Counted from the stretch's first letter, positions 15,524 to 24,221 are shown. The stretch: DNA of 64,000 nt from Caulobacter sp. Root655 (GCF_001427665.1 NZ_LMHC01000005.1:1-64000), one strand, 5' to 3'. The notes: generated from the letters alone by a model not told the origin. Numbers and translations: made by a program.

Positions 15524-15868
15524 ATGCGCGAGTTCATCGTCAGCCTGACCGCCGTCTCCGCCCTAGCCCTGACCGCCGTTCCGACCCCGGGCCCGGCCCA
15601 GACCCCCGCCGCATCGACCGCTCGCATCTCGTTCGTCGGCCTGAACCTGGCGTCCCCCGCCGACGCCGCCAAGTTCGCCGCCCGCATCGACGCGGTCGCC
15701 GAAGGCGTCTGCCACGACAGGGCGCGCGGTAATCCGAGCGGCGTGTTCACCATGGCCGGCTGCAAGGTCGCCGTCCGCCAGCAAGCCATGTCGCAACTGT
15801 CCAGGGATCAGCGCCAAAGCCTGCGGATGGCGTCGCGCGCCAACGCCCTCGCGCTCGCCAGCCGCTGA
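15524..15868 (+). CDS. UrcA family secreted protein, copy 2
   Basis: The 114-residue paralogue of the preceding gene keeps the signal peptide (MREFIVSLTAVSALALTAVPTPG), the ARISFVGLNLASPADAAKF motif and both cysteines (GVCHD and AGCKVAV). The second half (SGVFTMAGCKVAVRQQAMSQLS) is closest to copy 1, so the pair arose by tandem duplication. The export prediction and the lack of a known function are as for copy 1. A GC-rich hairpin follows the gene. Confidence 0.82.
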   Translation: MREFIVSLTAVSALALTAVPTPGPAQTPAASTARISFVGLNLASPADAAKFAARIDAVAEGVCHDRARGNPSGVFTMAGCKVAVRQQAMSQLSRDQRQSLRMASRANALALASR

Positions 15869-15902
15869 GACCCGTACGACCTCCACGCCTCGTCAAAAGC
15901 AA

Positions 15903-15932
15903 AGCTCCGGACGGGATCCCGTCCGGGGTTTC
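15903..15932 (+). terminator. Hairpin terminator of urcA-like gene 2
   Basis: CCGGACGGGATCCCGTCCGG is a perfect 20-base palindrome, followed by a weak run GGTTTCC. It matches the terminator of copy 1 in sequence but has lost most of the T tract. Confidence 0.62.
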
Positions 15933-16015
15933 CGCTCTTCGAAAACAACCATTGAGAACATATGAAGAACATGCAAGTGTGAGACACACTTCGTCGAGGC
16001 GCCCATGGACACGCC

Positions 16016-16291
16016 ATGCCCACGATTTCCTGGTTCTATGGCATCTCGATCCGGATGTTCGTGCATGATCATCCGCCGCCCCACTTCCACGCCTATTACG
16101 AATCCAGCGCCGCCGTGATCCTGATCGAGACCGGCCAGATCACGGTCGGACGCCTGCCGCCGCGCGTCGCCCGTTTTGTCGAACGGTGGCGGCGGGAGTA
16201 TATTGAACAGCTCAGGGAAACCTGGGACCGCGCGGCAAGCGGCGAGACGGGCTCGCTGGGCCGCATCCCCGGTCTGGATGGTCAGTCATGA
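16016..16291 (+). CDS. DUF4160 family protein
   Basis: The 91-residue protein starts MPTISWFYGISIRMFVHDHPPPHFHAYY, the DUF4160 signature with its HPPPHFH histidine cluster. These small proteins are commonly encoded directly upstream of a DUF2442 gene, as here, and the pair has been proposed as a toxin-antitoxin-like module, which is not proven. The stop overlaps the next start by four bases (ATGA). No clear ribosome binding site precedes ATG 16016. Confidence 0.83.
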   Translation: MPTISWFYGISIRMFVHDHPPPHFHAYYESSAAVILIETGQITVGRLPPRVARFVERWRREYIEQLRETWDRAASGETGSLGRIPGLDGQS

Positions 16292-16566
16292 GAGAAGTCG
16301 TCCACGTCCGCCGCTTCGAGAAGCTGGGCGCCTACCGCCTGAAGCTGCAGTTCACCGACGGCCTGGCCGGCGAATGGGACTTTTCGACCCTTGCCAGCGA
16401 TCCGCGCCCGGTCACTGCGCCTTTTCGCGACCCGGCCTATTTCGACAAGGTGTTCCTGGATTTCGGCGCCCTGACCTGGCCGAACGGCTTCGACTGGAGC
16501 CCCGAGGCCCTGCACGCCGACATGGCGGCGGCCGGCGTCTTGAAGTTCGAAACGGCAGCGGCGTAA
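16288..16566 (+). CDS. DUF2442 family protein
   Basis: A 92-residue protein with the DUF2442 pattern: VVHVRRFEKLGAYRLKLQFTDGLAGEWDF near the start, then PYFDKVFLDFGALTWPNGFDWSPEALH (typical ..V....G.I.WPNG.DL.P..L..). The ATGA overlap with the DUF4160 gene implies a coupled two-gene unit. The function is unknown; antitoxin or partner of DUF4160 is the common suggestion. Confidence 0.85.
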   Translation: MREVVHVRRFEKLGAYRLKLQFTDGLAGEWDFSTLASDPRPVTAPFRDPAYFDKVFLDFGALTWPNGFDWSPEALHADMAAAGVLKFETAAA

Positions 16567-16581
16567 TGCGCAGCCTCGCCT

Positions 16582-17109
16582 ATGCATCTTAAAGTCCGCT
16601 CGATCGAGGACGTGGATCGCTACCTTGAGCTAGTTAGGGCCTCTGCGGCCCGCGCGCAGCAATGGGTGGCCAATCACTCAGGTGACCCGCTGGATTTACT
16701 GCGACACATGAAGTTTGAGCAAATTGGCTTTCACCCCGTGGAAGACCGCTCTCTCAACATCATCGAACAGATCAATCAAACATGGACGTTTGTCGTTGCG
16801 CTACTGGCGACCCGGCAATTGCTACAACTTCCCCCCGAAGCAGAAGGCTTCAAGGTCGCTCCGGGCGCCCATATGGCGCTGGAGCTCGACATCATGAGCG
16901 AAGTCGAGGGTCTGGTCGGCGCTGAGACGTTTGCGGCCGTAGACCCTACGAATAACCGAAAACTGTTCAACGATAGGGAGAAGCTGAAAAGCCGAGCCGA
17001 AATACATCGATACGTATTTTTCGCTTCCCCCCTTTATCCAGGAACACACCGACTGCCCCGACTGGAGCGGCACGGCGTTGAGGTCTGGAGCGTCGATCTC
17101 GCGAGCTGA
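16582..17109 (+). CDS. Unknown protein with nuclease-like pattern
   Basis: I do not recognise this 175-residue protein. The middle region (MALELDIMSEVEGLVGAETFAAV-DPTNNRKLFNDREKL) has the spacing of acidic residues, an Ala-Ala stretch and a Lys-Leu-x-x-Asp-x-x-Lys-Leu helix that I associate with PD-(D/E)XK-like proteins. This is pattern reading, not proof. Codon use is AT-richer than the neighbours (many ATT, TTT, CAA), which suggests recent transfer. It starts 16 bases after the DUF2442 stop, so the three genes may form one accessory unit. No ribosome binding site is obvious. Confidence 0.55.
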   Translation: MHLKVRSIEDVDRYLELVRASAARAQQWVANHSGDPLDLLRHMKFEQIGFHPVEDRSLNIIEQINQTWTFVVALLATRQLLQLPPEAEGFKVAPGAHMALELDIMSEVEGLVGAETFAAVDPTNNRKLFNDREKLKSRAEIHRYVFFASPLYPGTHRLPRLERHGVEVWSVDLAS

Positions 17110-18528
17110 CTACAGCCCCTTGACGATCCCCTCGACCATCTTCTTGGCGTCGCCGAACAGCATCATGGTGTTGTCGCGGAAGAACAGCTCGTTCTCGACC
17201 CCGGCATAGCCCGAGGCCATGCCGCGCTTGATGAAGAGGACCGTGCGGGCCTTTTCGACGTCGAGGATCGGCATGCCGTAGATGGCGCTGGTCGGGTCGG
17301 TCTTGGCGGCCGGGTTGGTGACGTCGTTGGCGCCGATCACGAAGGCCACGTCGGCGGTCGAGAACTCGCTGTTGATGTCCTCCAGCTCGAACACCTCGTC
17401 ATAGGGGACGTTGGCTTCGGCCAGCAGCACGTTCATGTGGCCGGGCATGCGGCCGGCGACGGGGTGGATGGCGTACTTCACCTCGACGCCCTCCTCCTTC
17501 AGCTGGTCGGCCATTTCGCGCAGGGCGTGCTGGGCCTGGCTCACCGCCATGCCGTAGCCGGGGACGATGATCACCTTGCTGGCGTTCTTCATGATGAAGG
17601 CCGCGTCTTCGGCGCTGCCCTGCTTGACCGGACGGGTCTCGGTCTTGCCGCCCGGGCCGGCCACGGCGTCGGCGGCCCCGAAGCCGCCGAGGATCACCGA
17701 GACGAACGAGCGGTTCATCGCCTTGCACATGATGTAGGACAGGATCGCGCCGGACGAGCCCACCAGGGCCCCGGTGATGATCAGGGTGGTGTTCTCCAGC
17801 GTGAAGCCCAGGGCCGCCGCCGCCCAGCCCGAATAGCTGTTGAGCATCGACACCACGACCGGCATGTCGGCCCCGCCGATCGGGATGATCAGGGTGACGC
17901 CGATGATCAGGGCCAGGGCGAAGATCCCCCAGAACGCCCAGATCGCCGCGCCGCCGCTGGCCACCAGCACCACCACCAGGGCGACGATGGCCAGGGCGAT
18001 GACGATGTTCAGCAGATGGCGGGCCGGCAGCAGGATCGGCGCGCCGCCCATGTTGCCGTTCAGCTTGGCGAAGGCGATGACCGAGCCGGTGAAGGTCACG
18101 GCGCCGATCGCCAGGCCCAGCGACAGCTCGATCAGACTGTTGAGGTGCACGTGGCCGTCGGCCCCGAGGATGCCGTAGGCGGCCGGGGTGTAGATCGCCG
18201 CCACCGCCACCAGGCAGGCGGCCATGCCGACCAGGCTGTGGAAGGCCGCCACCAGCTGCGGCATCGAGGTCATCGCCACCTTGCGGGCGATCACCGCCCC
18301 CACCGTGCCGCCGACCGCGACCCCGCCAAGGATCAGCCCGATGGTCACCGGGTCCAGCGCGCCCTGTTTCCACAGGGTGGCCAGGGTGGTCAGCACGGCG
18401 ATGCCCATGCCGATCATGCCGTTGCGGTTGCCCGCCTGGCTGGTCACCGGGCTGGACAGCCCGCGCAGCGCCAGGATGAACAGCACCCCGGAGACGATGT
18501 AGAGGATGGCGGCGAGATTGGCGTTCAT
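17110..18528 (-). CDS. pntB: PntB, NAD(P) transhydrogenase subunit beta
   Basis: The 472-residue membrane protein has about nine transmembrane helices (starting NLAAILYIVSGVLFILAL), then the NADP-binding domain III with KVIIVPGYGMAVSQAQHALREM, YAIHPVAGRMPGHMNVLLAEA and VIGANDVTNPAAK. It couples proton entry to hydride transfer from NADH to NADP, maintaining NADPH. ATG 18528 overlaps the stop of the small membrane protein gene by four bases. It is the last gene of a seven-gene operon that begins with pntAA, whose members are separated from pntB by unrelated genes. Confidence 0.95.
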   Translation of the reverse strand: MNANLAAILYIVSGVLFILALRGLSSPVTSQAGNRNGMIGMGIAVLTTLATLWKQGALDPVTIGLILGGVAVGGTVGAVIARKVAMTSMPQLVAAFHSLVGMAACLVAVAAIYTPAAYGILGADGHVHLNSLIELSLGLAIGAVTFTGSVIAFAKLNGNMGGAPILLPARHLLNIVIALAIVALVVVLVASGGAAIWAFWGIFALALIIGVTLIIPIGGADMPVVVSMLNSYSGWAAAALGFTLENTTLIITGALVGSSGAILSYIMCKAMNRSFVSVILGGFGAADAVAGPGGKTETRPVKQGSAEDAAFIMKNASKVIIVPGYGMAVSQAQHALREMADQLKEEGVEVKYAIHPVAGRMPGHMNVLLAEANVPYDEVFELEDINSEFSTADVAFVIGANDVTNPAAKTDPTSAIYGMPILDVEKARTVLFIKRGMASGYAGVENELFFRDNTMMLFGDAKKMVEGIVKGL

Positions 18529-18842
18529 TCGGAAGTCCCCATTTCCGGGAGAGTCTTTGAGTTGGCCTTGCGGCCGCGCAGGTAGGCCCAGAACATCACC
18601 GCCGCACAGGCGAGGACGATCCAGTCGAAGAAGTCGTCGGGTTTGTGGATCAGCTTGAAAGCTTCGAACGCGCCAAGGCCCAGCCAAAGGACCGGTTCGA
18701 GCGGACGGAAGATCCGAAGCACGATCCAGTCTCTGGTGCGTCGCGACGGAAAACGGTCCGACACGCTGAGTGCCATCAGCAGGGCCACGGCGAGGAATGG
18801 CCAGCCGAGAGCGAACACCTGGAAAAGGTCCGACCCAGTCAT
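18525..18842 (-). CDS. Small membrane protein inside the pnt operon
   Basis: This 105-residue unknown protein has an N-terminal transmembrane helix (LFQVFALGWPFLAVALLMAL), a basic cytoplasmic loop, a second hydrophobic segment (PLEPVLWLGLGAFEAF) and a third near the C-terminus (FFDWIVLACAAVMFWAYL). No family is recognised. It overlaps both the upstream FkbM-like gene and pntB by four bases each, which is strong evidence that it is a translated member of the operon. Confidence 0.7.
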   Translation of the reverse strand: MTGSDLFQVFALGWPFLAVALLMALSVSDRFPSRRTRDWIVLRIFRPLEPVLWLGLGAFEAFKLIHKPDDFFDWIVLACAAVMFWAYLRGRKANSKTLPEMGTSE

Positions 18843-19714
18843 CGCGGGCCTCCCTTCATCGCGGGCGCGGCGTTGACGCCGAACCGTGGCGGATGGCCTG
18901 AAGGCAGGCCGGAGAGGTCGTAGCGCGGCGGTTCGTAGTGGTTGGCCGCCGTATAGGGCGCGGCGAAGCGGGACTGGCCGTCGGAACCGGCCAACTCGTC
19001 CTCGCGCACGAAGAAGGCGTTGGCGCCGGAGAGGTTGCAGCCGACCAGGGCGTAGCCCTTGGCCCGGCCCAGGGCCTGCAGGCTGGCCAGGCTGGCGCTG
19101 TGATAGTTGCCGCCATCCCAGACCCGGTCGGCCTTGTACTCGGCGACAAAGGCGACGGGCGGCGGATAGGCGGCGTTGTATTCGATGATCACGACGCGCG
19201 GCCGCACGGCGGTGATGGCGTCCCAGATCCAGTAGTCGTTGCCGTCGATGTCGATCGACAGCAGGTCGACGCTGGCCGGCTTGGCGGCGGTCCCGCCGGC
19301 CCACGGGCCCAGCAGGCCGTCGATGTTTTCGGCGGTGACGAAGGCCTTCCGGGCGGTCAGCCGGCCCTGCCCCACGGCCACGGCCTGGTGACCCTTGGCG
19401 GCGGCGACGTACTTGTCCGAGCCGTCCAGCCACAGGCCGCTCCAGCCGGCCATCAGCAGCAGGGCGGTGTTGCACTCCACCCCGGCCTGGACACCGAACT
19501 CGATGAACCGCCGGTCGCCCTCGCCGATGCGGTTGAAGATCTCCAGAACGATGCCGTCCTCGTCGTTCTGGCTGTAGGTCTTGCGGCCATGGGCGATCAG
19601 CCGCCCGGGCTCGCGGGCCCGCGGCGATCCGCGCAGCTCGTCCCACCATCGCTCCAGCGCGATGCGGTTGGCGACCTTGCTCTGCTGGAGAACACGTTTC
19701 CCTGCCCCGAACAT
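18839..19714 (-). CDS. FkbM-like methyltransferase-fold protein
   Basis: A 291-residue protein with motifs of the FkbM-type SAM-dependent methyltransferase fold: QNDEDGIVLEIFNRIG, RRFIEFGVQAGVECNTALLL (motif I, with a Gly-x-Gln-Ala-Gly variant), LWLDGSDKYVAAA and SVDLLSIDIDGNDYWIWDAI. Proteins with this DGND..W pattern are common in sugar or polysaccharide loci, where the substrate is usually unknown. It is encoded in the middle of the transhydrogenase operon and overlaps the next gene by four bases. No signal peptide is evident. Confidence 0.68.
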   Translation of the reverse strand: MFGAGKRVLQQSKVANRIALERWWDELRGSPRAREPGRLIAHGRKTYSQNDEDGIVLEIFNRIGEGDRRFIEFGVQAGVECNTALLLMAGWSGLWLDGSDKYVAAAKGHQAVAVGQGRLTARKAFVTAENIDGLLGPWAGGTAAKPASVDLLSIDIDGNDYWIWDAITAVRPRVVIIEYNAAYPPPVAFVAEYKADRVWDGGNYHSASLASLQALGRAKGYALVGCNLSGANAFFVREDELAGSDGQSRFAAPYTAANHYEPPRYDLSGLPSGHPPRFGVNAAPAMKGGPR

Positions 19715-19751
19715 CGCTATGCTCCGGCCCCCAGGATGTGATGGAACGCCG

Positions 19752-20528
19752 TCATCGAGACGCCCCCTTGGGGATGATCAGGCGCCGCATGCCCACCTCG
19801 CCGCCCAGATAGGTCTCGAACTTCACGTCCTCGGCCGAGAGTTTGGTGATGCGCACCGCCTCGCCGACCGGTTCGGCGCGCAGGCGAAGGCCCATGATCA
19901 CGCAAACGCCGTCGTTCTTGGGCCTACACGGATGTTCGGCCTCGAGAACCTGATCCTCGATCTTGAAAAGAAAGACCGGCGCACCGTCTCGATAGCCCTT
20001 GAACAGCACGGCGACAGGCACGGCCTCGCCCGCGCTCCACTCCGCCGGCGCGTAGCGATAGCGACCGCCGCAGCCGGACAGGTCCGCGACCAGCGCCACC
20101 AGGAAGTGCGAGCGGATGCCGCGTGTGTCGCCGATGTAGCAAGCGTCGAACGCGCCATCGCCGTCGATGTCGCGCACGCATTGAGCGGTGCGCAGACCCT
20201 TGTAGGGAAGGGGCGGACAATAGACCATGCCGCCAGCCAGCCGATAGCCGAACAGCAGCTCGCCGGCCGGCAGGGCCTTCCCGGACGGCCGGATTCGCTT
20301 GGGCAGAGGATCGACCAGCCGCGCCCCGGCGGCCGGGCGAGCGGACTGGGTCCAGGCCACCTCGCCGGGATTGACCGTGATCGGAGCGTCCAGGCTCGTC
20401 AGCGCACCGACGATCAGCATCACCGCGCCCTGTTCGGCGCGCGGGTACATCTGCGCGGGCTGCGCCGACGAAATCGCCGGCGTCAGCAGCGCGAGCGCCC
20501 AAGCCAGGATCGCGGCCGCTGGCCTCAC
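19752..20528 (-). CDS. Unknown secreted protein in the pnt operon
   Basis: The 258-residue protein has a signal peptide ([23 protein letters not shown], cleavage after SSA). The mature part contains several cysteines ([47 protein letters not shown]), probably paired in the periplasm. [13 protein letters not shown] stretch resembles a calcium-binding loop. I know no family for it. Its start overlaps the pntAB stop by four bases, so it is co-transcribed with the transhydrogenase. Confidence 0.65.
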   Translation of the reverse strand: MRPAAAILAWALALLTPAISSAQPAQMYPRAEQGAVMLIVGALTSLDAPITVNPGEVAWTQSARPAAGARLVDPLPKRIRPSGKALPAGELLFGYRLAGGMVYCPPLPYKGLRTAQCVRDIDGDGAFDACYIGDTRGIRSHFLVALVADLSGCGGRYRYAPAEWSAGEAVPVAVLFKGYRDGAPVFLFKIEDQVLEAEHPCRPKNDGVCVIMGLRLRAEPVGEAVRITKLSAEDVKFETYLGGEVGMRRLIIPKGASR

Positions 20529-20860
20529 TTCTTCTCTTTCTTCTTGTACATGGCCAGCATCCGGTTGGTGACCAGGAAGCCGCCGAAGATGTTGACGGCG
20601 GCGAAGGCGGCGGCGATCGCGCCGGCCCCCTTGGAGATCCAGGTCGAGGCGGCGACCGTGCCGCCGGCCAGGTCGGCGTGGGCCCCGTGGGCGGCGGCGG
20701 CCAACAGGGCGCCGACGATGATCACCGACGAGATGGCGTTGGTCACGGCCATCAGCGGGGTGTGCAGGGCGGGCGTCACGCTCCAGACGACGTAGTAGCC
20801 GACGAAGATGGCGAGCACGAAGATCGCCAGGCGGAACACGGTGGGGTCGACGGCTTCCAT
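20525..20860 (-). CDS. pntAB: PntAB, NAD(P) transhydrogenase alpha subunit, membrane part
   Basis: A 111-residue membrane protein with three to four helices. The conserved core is [33 protein letters not shown], followed by a late helix and the [18 protein letters not shown] end ([23 protein letters not shown]). This is the separate alpha-2 subunit found where PntA is split. ATG 20860 gives the usual length. A gene of unknown function separates it from pntAA, with only two bases between. Confidence 0.93.
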   Translation of the reverse strand: MEAVDPTVFRLAIFVLAIFVGYYVVWSVTPALHTPLMAVTNAISSVIIVGALLAAAAHGAHADLAGGTVAASTWISKGAGAIAAAFAAVNIFGGFLVTNRMLAMYKKKEKK

Positions 20861-20862
20861 GA

Positions 20863-21276
20863 TCAACGGCTCCGATCGGAAGGGAAAAGCTGCAGCAGGC
20901 GACGCAGGGTCAGAACCACGACCCAAATCGCCACCGCGATGAGAAAGATTTTGGCGAAGCCGGGCGCGTTCGGCGGCAAGATGTGGAACGTCCAGAACAG
21001 GCCCGCGAGGAAAGGCAGGTTCGCGAGCAGCCGCCCGATCCCCGCCAACCGCTCGTCTCCGCCGGCGATGAAGGCGGCCCAAGCGAAGACACCCATGCCA
21101 AGAGTCGCTGGAACCACCATCCAGGGCGACGCCCCGTCTCGCAGTTGCAGGACCATGAGCACGCCGGCGCCAACGACCACGACAGACGCGCCCAGGCCAA
21201 GCATCAGCCGCGAGGCGAGCGATGATCGCGCCTCGTAATAGGCCCGAAAGGGCTTTTGGCTGCGGGTCCCGGCCAT
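20863..21276 (-). CDS. Unknown integral membrane protein between pntAA and pntAB
   Basis: The 137-residue protein has four likely helices: [58 protein letters not shown] and [19 protein letters not shown]. The termini are basic, suggesting both face the cytoplasm. No family is recognised. It starts four bases after the pntAA stop and ends two bases before pntAB, so it is certainly in the operon. Most genomes have pntAA and pntAB adjacent here. Confidence 0.7.
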   Translation of the reverse strand: MAGTRSQKPFRAYYEARSSLASRLMLGLGASVVVVGAGVLMVLQLRDGASPWMVVPATLGMGVFAWAAFIAGGDERLAGIGRLLANLPFLAGLFWTFHILPPNAPGFAKIFLIAVAIWVVVLTLRRLLQLFPSDRSR

Positions 21277-21280
21277 TGAA

Positions 21281-22414
21281 TTATCCGGCCAAGCTCGGAT
21301 GCACCACGGCCCCGCCCTGGGTGACCAGGGCCGCCTTGAGGATCTCGTCCTCGAAGTCGGGGGCGAAGGCGCCTTCCTTGTTCAGGAACAGGGTCGACAG
21401 GGCCAGCAGGTTGCGGGCGTAGAGGGCCGAGGCGTCGGTGGCGATGCGCCCGGGCAGGTTGGGGATGCCCAGGATCTTGACGCCATTGGCGGTGACCGCG
21501 GTCTCGCCCAGCTTGGCGCCGACCACGTTGCCGCCCTGCTCGATGGCCAGGTCGACCAGGATCGAGCCCGGCTTCATCGAGGCCACCTGCTCGGCCGAGA
21601 CCAGCTTGGGGGCCGGGCGGCCGGGGATCAGGGCCGTGGTGATGACGATGTCCTGCTTGGCGATGTGCGCGGAGACCAGTTCGGCCTGCTTGGCCTGGTA
21701 TTCCTTGGACATTTCCTTGGCGTAGCCGCCGGCGGTCTGGGCGTTCTTGAACTCCTCGTCCTCGACGGCGAGGAACTTGGCGCCCAGGCTCTCGACCTGT
21801 TCCTTGGTGGCGGGACGCACGTCGGTGGCGGTGACCACCGCGCCCAGGCGGCGGGCCGTGGCGATGGCCTGCAGGCCGGCGACGCCGACCCCCATGACGA
21901 ACACCTTGGCCGCGGCGATCGTGCCGGCGGCGGTCATCATCATCGGCAGGGCCTTGCCATAGGCCTCGGCCGCCTCGATCACGGCGCGGTAGCCGGCGAG
22001 GTTGGCCTGGGACGACAGCATGTCCATCACCTGGGCCCGGGTGATGCGCGGGATGAATTCCATGGCCAGGCCGCTGGCGCCGGCCTTGGCCAGGGCGTTC
22101 AGCGTGTCCTTGTCCTGGTGCGGATTGAGCGCCGCCGCGACGATCGCGCCCTTTTTCAAGGCGGCGATCTCGGCGGCCTCGGGGGCGCGGACCTTGAACA
22201 GGACGTCGGCGTCCTTCAGGGCTTCCTTCGCCGTCTTGGCCAGCTTGGCCCCGGCCGCCGCGTAGTCGGCGTCGGCATACGAAGCAGCCGTCCCCGCTCC
22301 GGCCTCGACCACGACCGAGAAGCCGGCCGCGGCCAGCTTCTTCACGGTCTCGGGCGTGGCCGCGACCCGGGTTTCACCACCGCGGGTCTCTTTCGTGACG
22401 GCGATAACGGCCAT
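21281..22414 (-). CDS. pntAA: PntAA, NAD(P) transhydrogenase alpha subunit, soluble part
   Basis: A 377-residue protein of the alanine dehydrogenase/PntA family: MAVIAVTKETRGGETRVAATPETVKKLAAAGF, then the NAD-binding core VFVMGVGVAGLQAIATARRLGAVVTATDVRP and the C-terminal PGRIATDASALYARNLLAL. This is the NAD(H)-binding domain I, split from the membrane part, as in Rhodospirillum. The second ATG (22414) has GGGAGGGG at proper spacing; an ATG six bases earlier is possible. It heads the seven-gene pnt operon. Confidence 0.94.
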   Translation of the reverse strand: MAVIAVTKETRGGETRVAATPETVKKLAAAGFSVVVEAGAGTAASYADADYAAAGAKLAKTAKEALKDADVLFKVRAPEAAEIAALKKGAIVAAALNPHQDKDTLNALAKAGASGLAMEFIPRITRAQVMDMLSSQANLAGYRAVIEAAEAYGKALPMMMTAAGTIAAAKVFVMGVGVAGLQAIATARRLGAVVTATDVRPATKEQVESLGAKFLAVEDEEFKNAQTAGGYAKEMSKEYQAKQAELVSAHIAKQDIVITTALIPGRPAPKLVSAEQVASMKPGSILVDLAIEQGGNVVGAKLGETAVTANGVKILGIPNLPGRIATDASALYARNLLALSTLFLNKEGAFAPDFEDEILKAALVTQGGAVVHPSLAG

Positions 22415-22540
22415 CGGCATACCCCTCCCAAGAGCGCTGCTTACTCAGACAAGCTTGCGCGTCTCTCTAGGGGATGTTCTTGCCCGATGTCGAGCCTTAC
22501 GCCCGCGTCAGCTGCAAAAAAATACCGATGTCCACCGGTG

Positions 22541-22771
22541 TCAGTGGGCGGAGGCGGGCTTTTCTTTCAGGAACAGCACGCCCAGCGCGGCCAGCACGAT
22601 TCCCGGAACCAGGCCGCCGATGAAACCGGCGGGGGTGCAGAACCACAGCGTGATGGTCAGCAGCAGGCTGGCGATGGCCAGCGAGCCCCACTTGGTGAAC
22701 TTGCCGAAACCCTCGAAGGTCGCGGCTTGCTCGTGGATGTCCATTTCACCGCGTTGGTAATCGCCGGCCAT
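22541..22771 (-). CDS. Aa3-type cytochrome c oxidase subunit IV-like protein
   Basis: This 76-residue protein matches the bacterial CoxIV family: YQRGEMDIHEQAATFEGFGKFTKWGSLAIASLLLTI, followed by a second hydrophobic stretch (GFIGGLVPGIVLAALGVLFL). In the Paracoccus aa3 oxidase, subunit IV is a small helix that contacts the catalytic core. It lies about 125 bases upstream of pntAA on the same strand, an arrangement I associate with several Alphaproteobacteria. Confidence 0.85.
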   Translation of the reverse strand: MAGDYQRGEMDIHEQAATFEGFGKFTKWGSLAIASLLLTITLWFCTPAGFIGGLVPGIVLAALGVLFLKEKPASAH

Positions 22772-22830
22772 GTGTCTGTCCTGGGTAAACAAAAAAACGC
22801 CACGCCGCTTACAACGTGCGAGGCTTCGGC

Positions 22831-23901
22831 TCAAGCGGCCGGGATGTCGCGGTTGGCCCAGGCCTCCTCGATGAACCGCGTTCGAACAGCGTCCAGCGCC
22901 TGTTCGACCGAAATATCGGCGATTCGCCCCTCCCCGCCGTCCAGCCGGCTCAGCCAGCGCGAATAGGCCGGGACCGGGCTGGTGCCCATCAGGCCGATGG
23001 CCGGCCGGCCCACCGAGGCGGCGAGGTTCAAGGGCCCCGAGTCGTTGCCCAGGAAGCCGGCCGACAGGGCGATCAGCGCCGCCGCCTGGTCCAGCGGCAG
23101 GTCGCAGGCCAGGACGTCGCGGGCCAAAACGCCAGGGGTGGGCGCGGGCTGGGCGGCGACCGTCGCCTTGACCCGCGGCGCGTCGTTGGGGCCGCCCAGC
23201 CAGAACACCGTGGGAAACAGGTCGGCCAGGCCTTGCGAGACGGCGGCGAAGCGCTCGGCGGGCCAGGTGCGGGCCGGCTCGCTGGCCCCGACGCCCAGCA
23301 CCAGCCACGGCCCGGGGCGGTCGCCGTACCGGGCCTTCACTGCGGCGACGGCCTTGGGGTCGAGCTTCAGGTCGGGCTCGCGGCTGGTCACCTCCAGGCC
23401 GTGCAGCGCCTCGAACGCCGCCAGCTTCTCCAGCCGGTGGGCCGGGCGCATGGCCTTGGGCAGGAACGGCCCGCGCAGCCACTGCTCCTGGCTCTTGTGA
23501 CCCAGGCCGAAACCCCGCCGCTCGGGCACGCCGGCCAGCCAGGCTGCCTGGGCGGGACGGCCGATCTTCTCCAGAATCCACACCGCGCGCGGTTTCACCT
23601 CGCGGCAGATCCGCCAAAAATCGATGACCTCCGTCGCCCCCTTCAGCGTCCCGGAGAAGTGGCGGGCATAGACCACGCGGCTGATCGACGGCTCGACGGC
23701 CAGCACCTCGGCGGCGCGGCTGGACGGCCGGGCGGCCAGCACCACCTGGCCCTCCGGCGCCTGGGCGGCGATGGCCCGGAAGGTCGGCAGGTGCCACATC
23801 AGGTCGCCGATCCCGCGATCGGGGGCGTAGACGAGGACGGGGCCGGGGGGCGAGGCGGTGACCATGGGGACGGGATTAGCGGGCGGTCGGGGGGTTGTCA
23901 T
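22831..23901 (-). CDS. Glycosyltransferase family 9 (heptosyltransferase-like)
   Basis: The 356-residue protein has the GT9 layout: VLVYAPDRGIGDLMWHLPTFRAIAAQAP at the N-terminus (acceptor site with GIGD), a middle domain with WLVLGVGASEPARTWPAERFAAV, and the nucleotide-sugar site LIALSAGFLGNDSGPLNLAASVGRPAIGLMGTS (DSGP-H-type motif with Asn instead of His). It should add a sugar to lipopolysaccharide core or a similar glycan at the inner face of the membrane. ATG 23901 is preceded by AAGGAGGGAG. It lies just upstream of the CoxIV-like gene. Confidence 0.8.
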   Translation of the reverse strand: MTTPRPPANPVPMVTASPPGPVLVYAPDRGIGDLMWHLPTFRAIAAQAPEGQVVLAARPSSRAAEVLAVEPSISRVVYARHFSGTLKGATEVIDFWRICREVKPRAVWILEKIGRPAQAAWLAGVPERRGFGLGHKSQEQWLRGPFLPKAMRPAHRLEKLAAFEALHGLEVTSREPDLKLDPKAVAAVKARYGDRPGPWLVLGVGASEPARTWPAERFAAVSQGLADLFPTVFWLGGPNDAPRVKATVAAQPAPTPGVLARDVLACDLPLDQAAALIALSAGFLGNDSGPLNLAASVGRPAIGLMGTSPVPAYSRWLSRLDGGEGRIADISVEQALDAVRTRFIEEAWANRDIPAA

Positions 23902-23976
23902 CCCGCTCCCTCCTTTCAGCCGTCATTCCGGGCCTTGTGCCCGGAACCCCTGGTTCAGCCGACGGGCCGTTGGAAA

Positions 23977-24217
23977 TCCCTCTCTCTTTGAGAGAGGGAG
24001 GGGCCCGCCGCCGCAGGCGGTGGGAGGGTGAGAGGTTTCACCGCCTGCCGGCAAATCCGGAACGTCGAGCACCAAAAAGGGGAGCCGAACTTCCACCATC
24101 AAAGCAGCCGCCCACACACACGCTGTCTTCGTCGGAACCTAGTTCTGAAAGACTGTAACCTCTCACCCTCCCACCGCTCCGCGGCGGGCCCCTCCCTCTC
24201 TCAAAGAGAGAGGGAAA
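23977..24217. repeat. Large intergenic inverted repeat, CCCTCTCTCTTTGAGAGAGGG arms
   Basis: A left arm (23977-24039) and a right arm (24157-24217) are near-perfect complements, each with an outer CTCTCTTTGAGAGAG palindrome and an inner GGGCCCGCCGCCGCAGGCGGTGGGAGGGTGAGAGG-like part. The 117-base loop between them shows no gene. With its flanks this accounts for the 320-base gap between the hydrolase and the glycosyltransferase. The structure is like 36544-36716. Confidence 0.8.
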
Positions 24218-24221
24218 ATCC

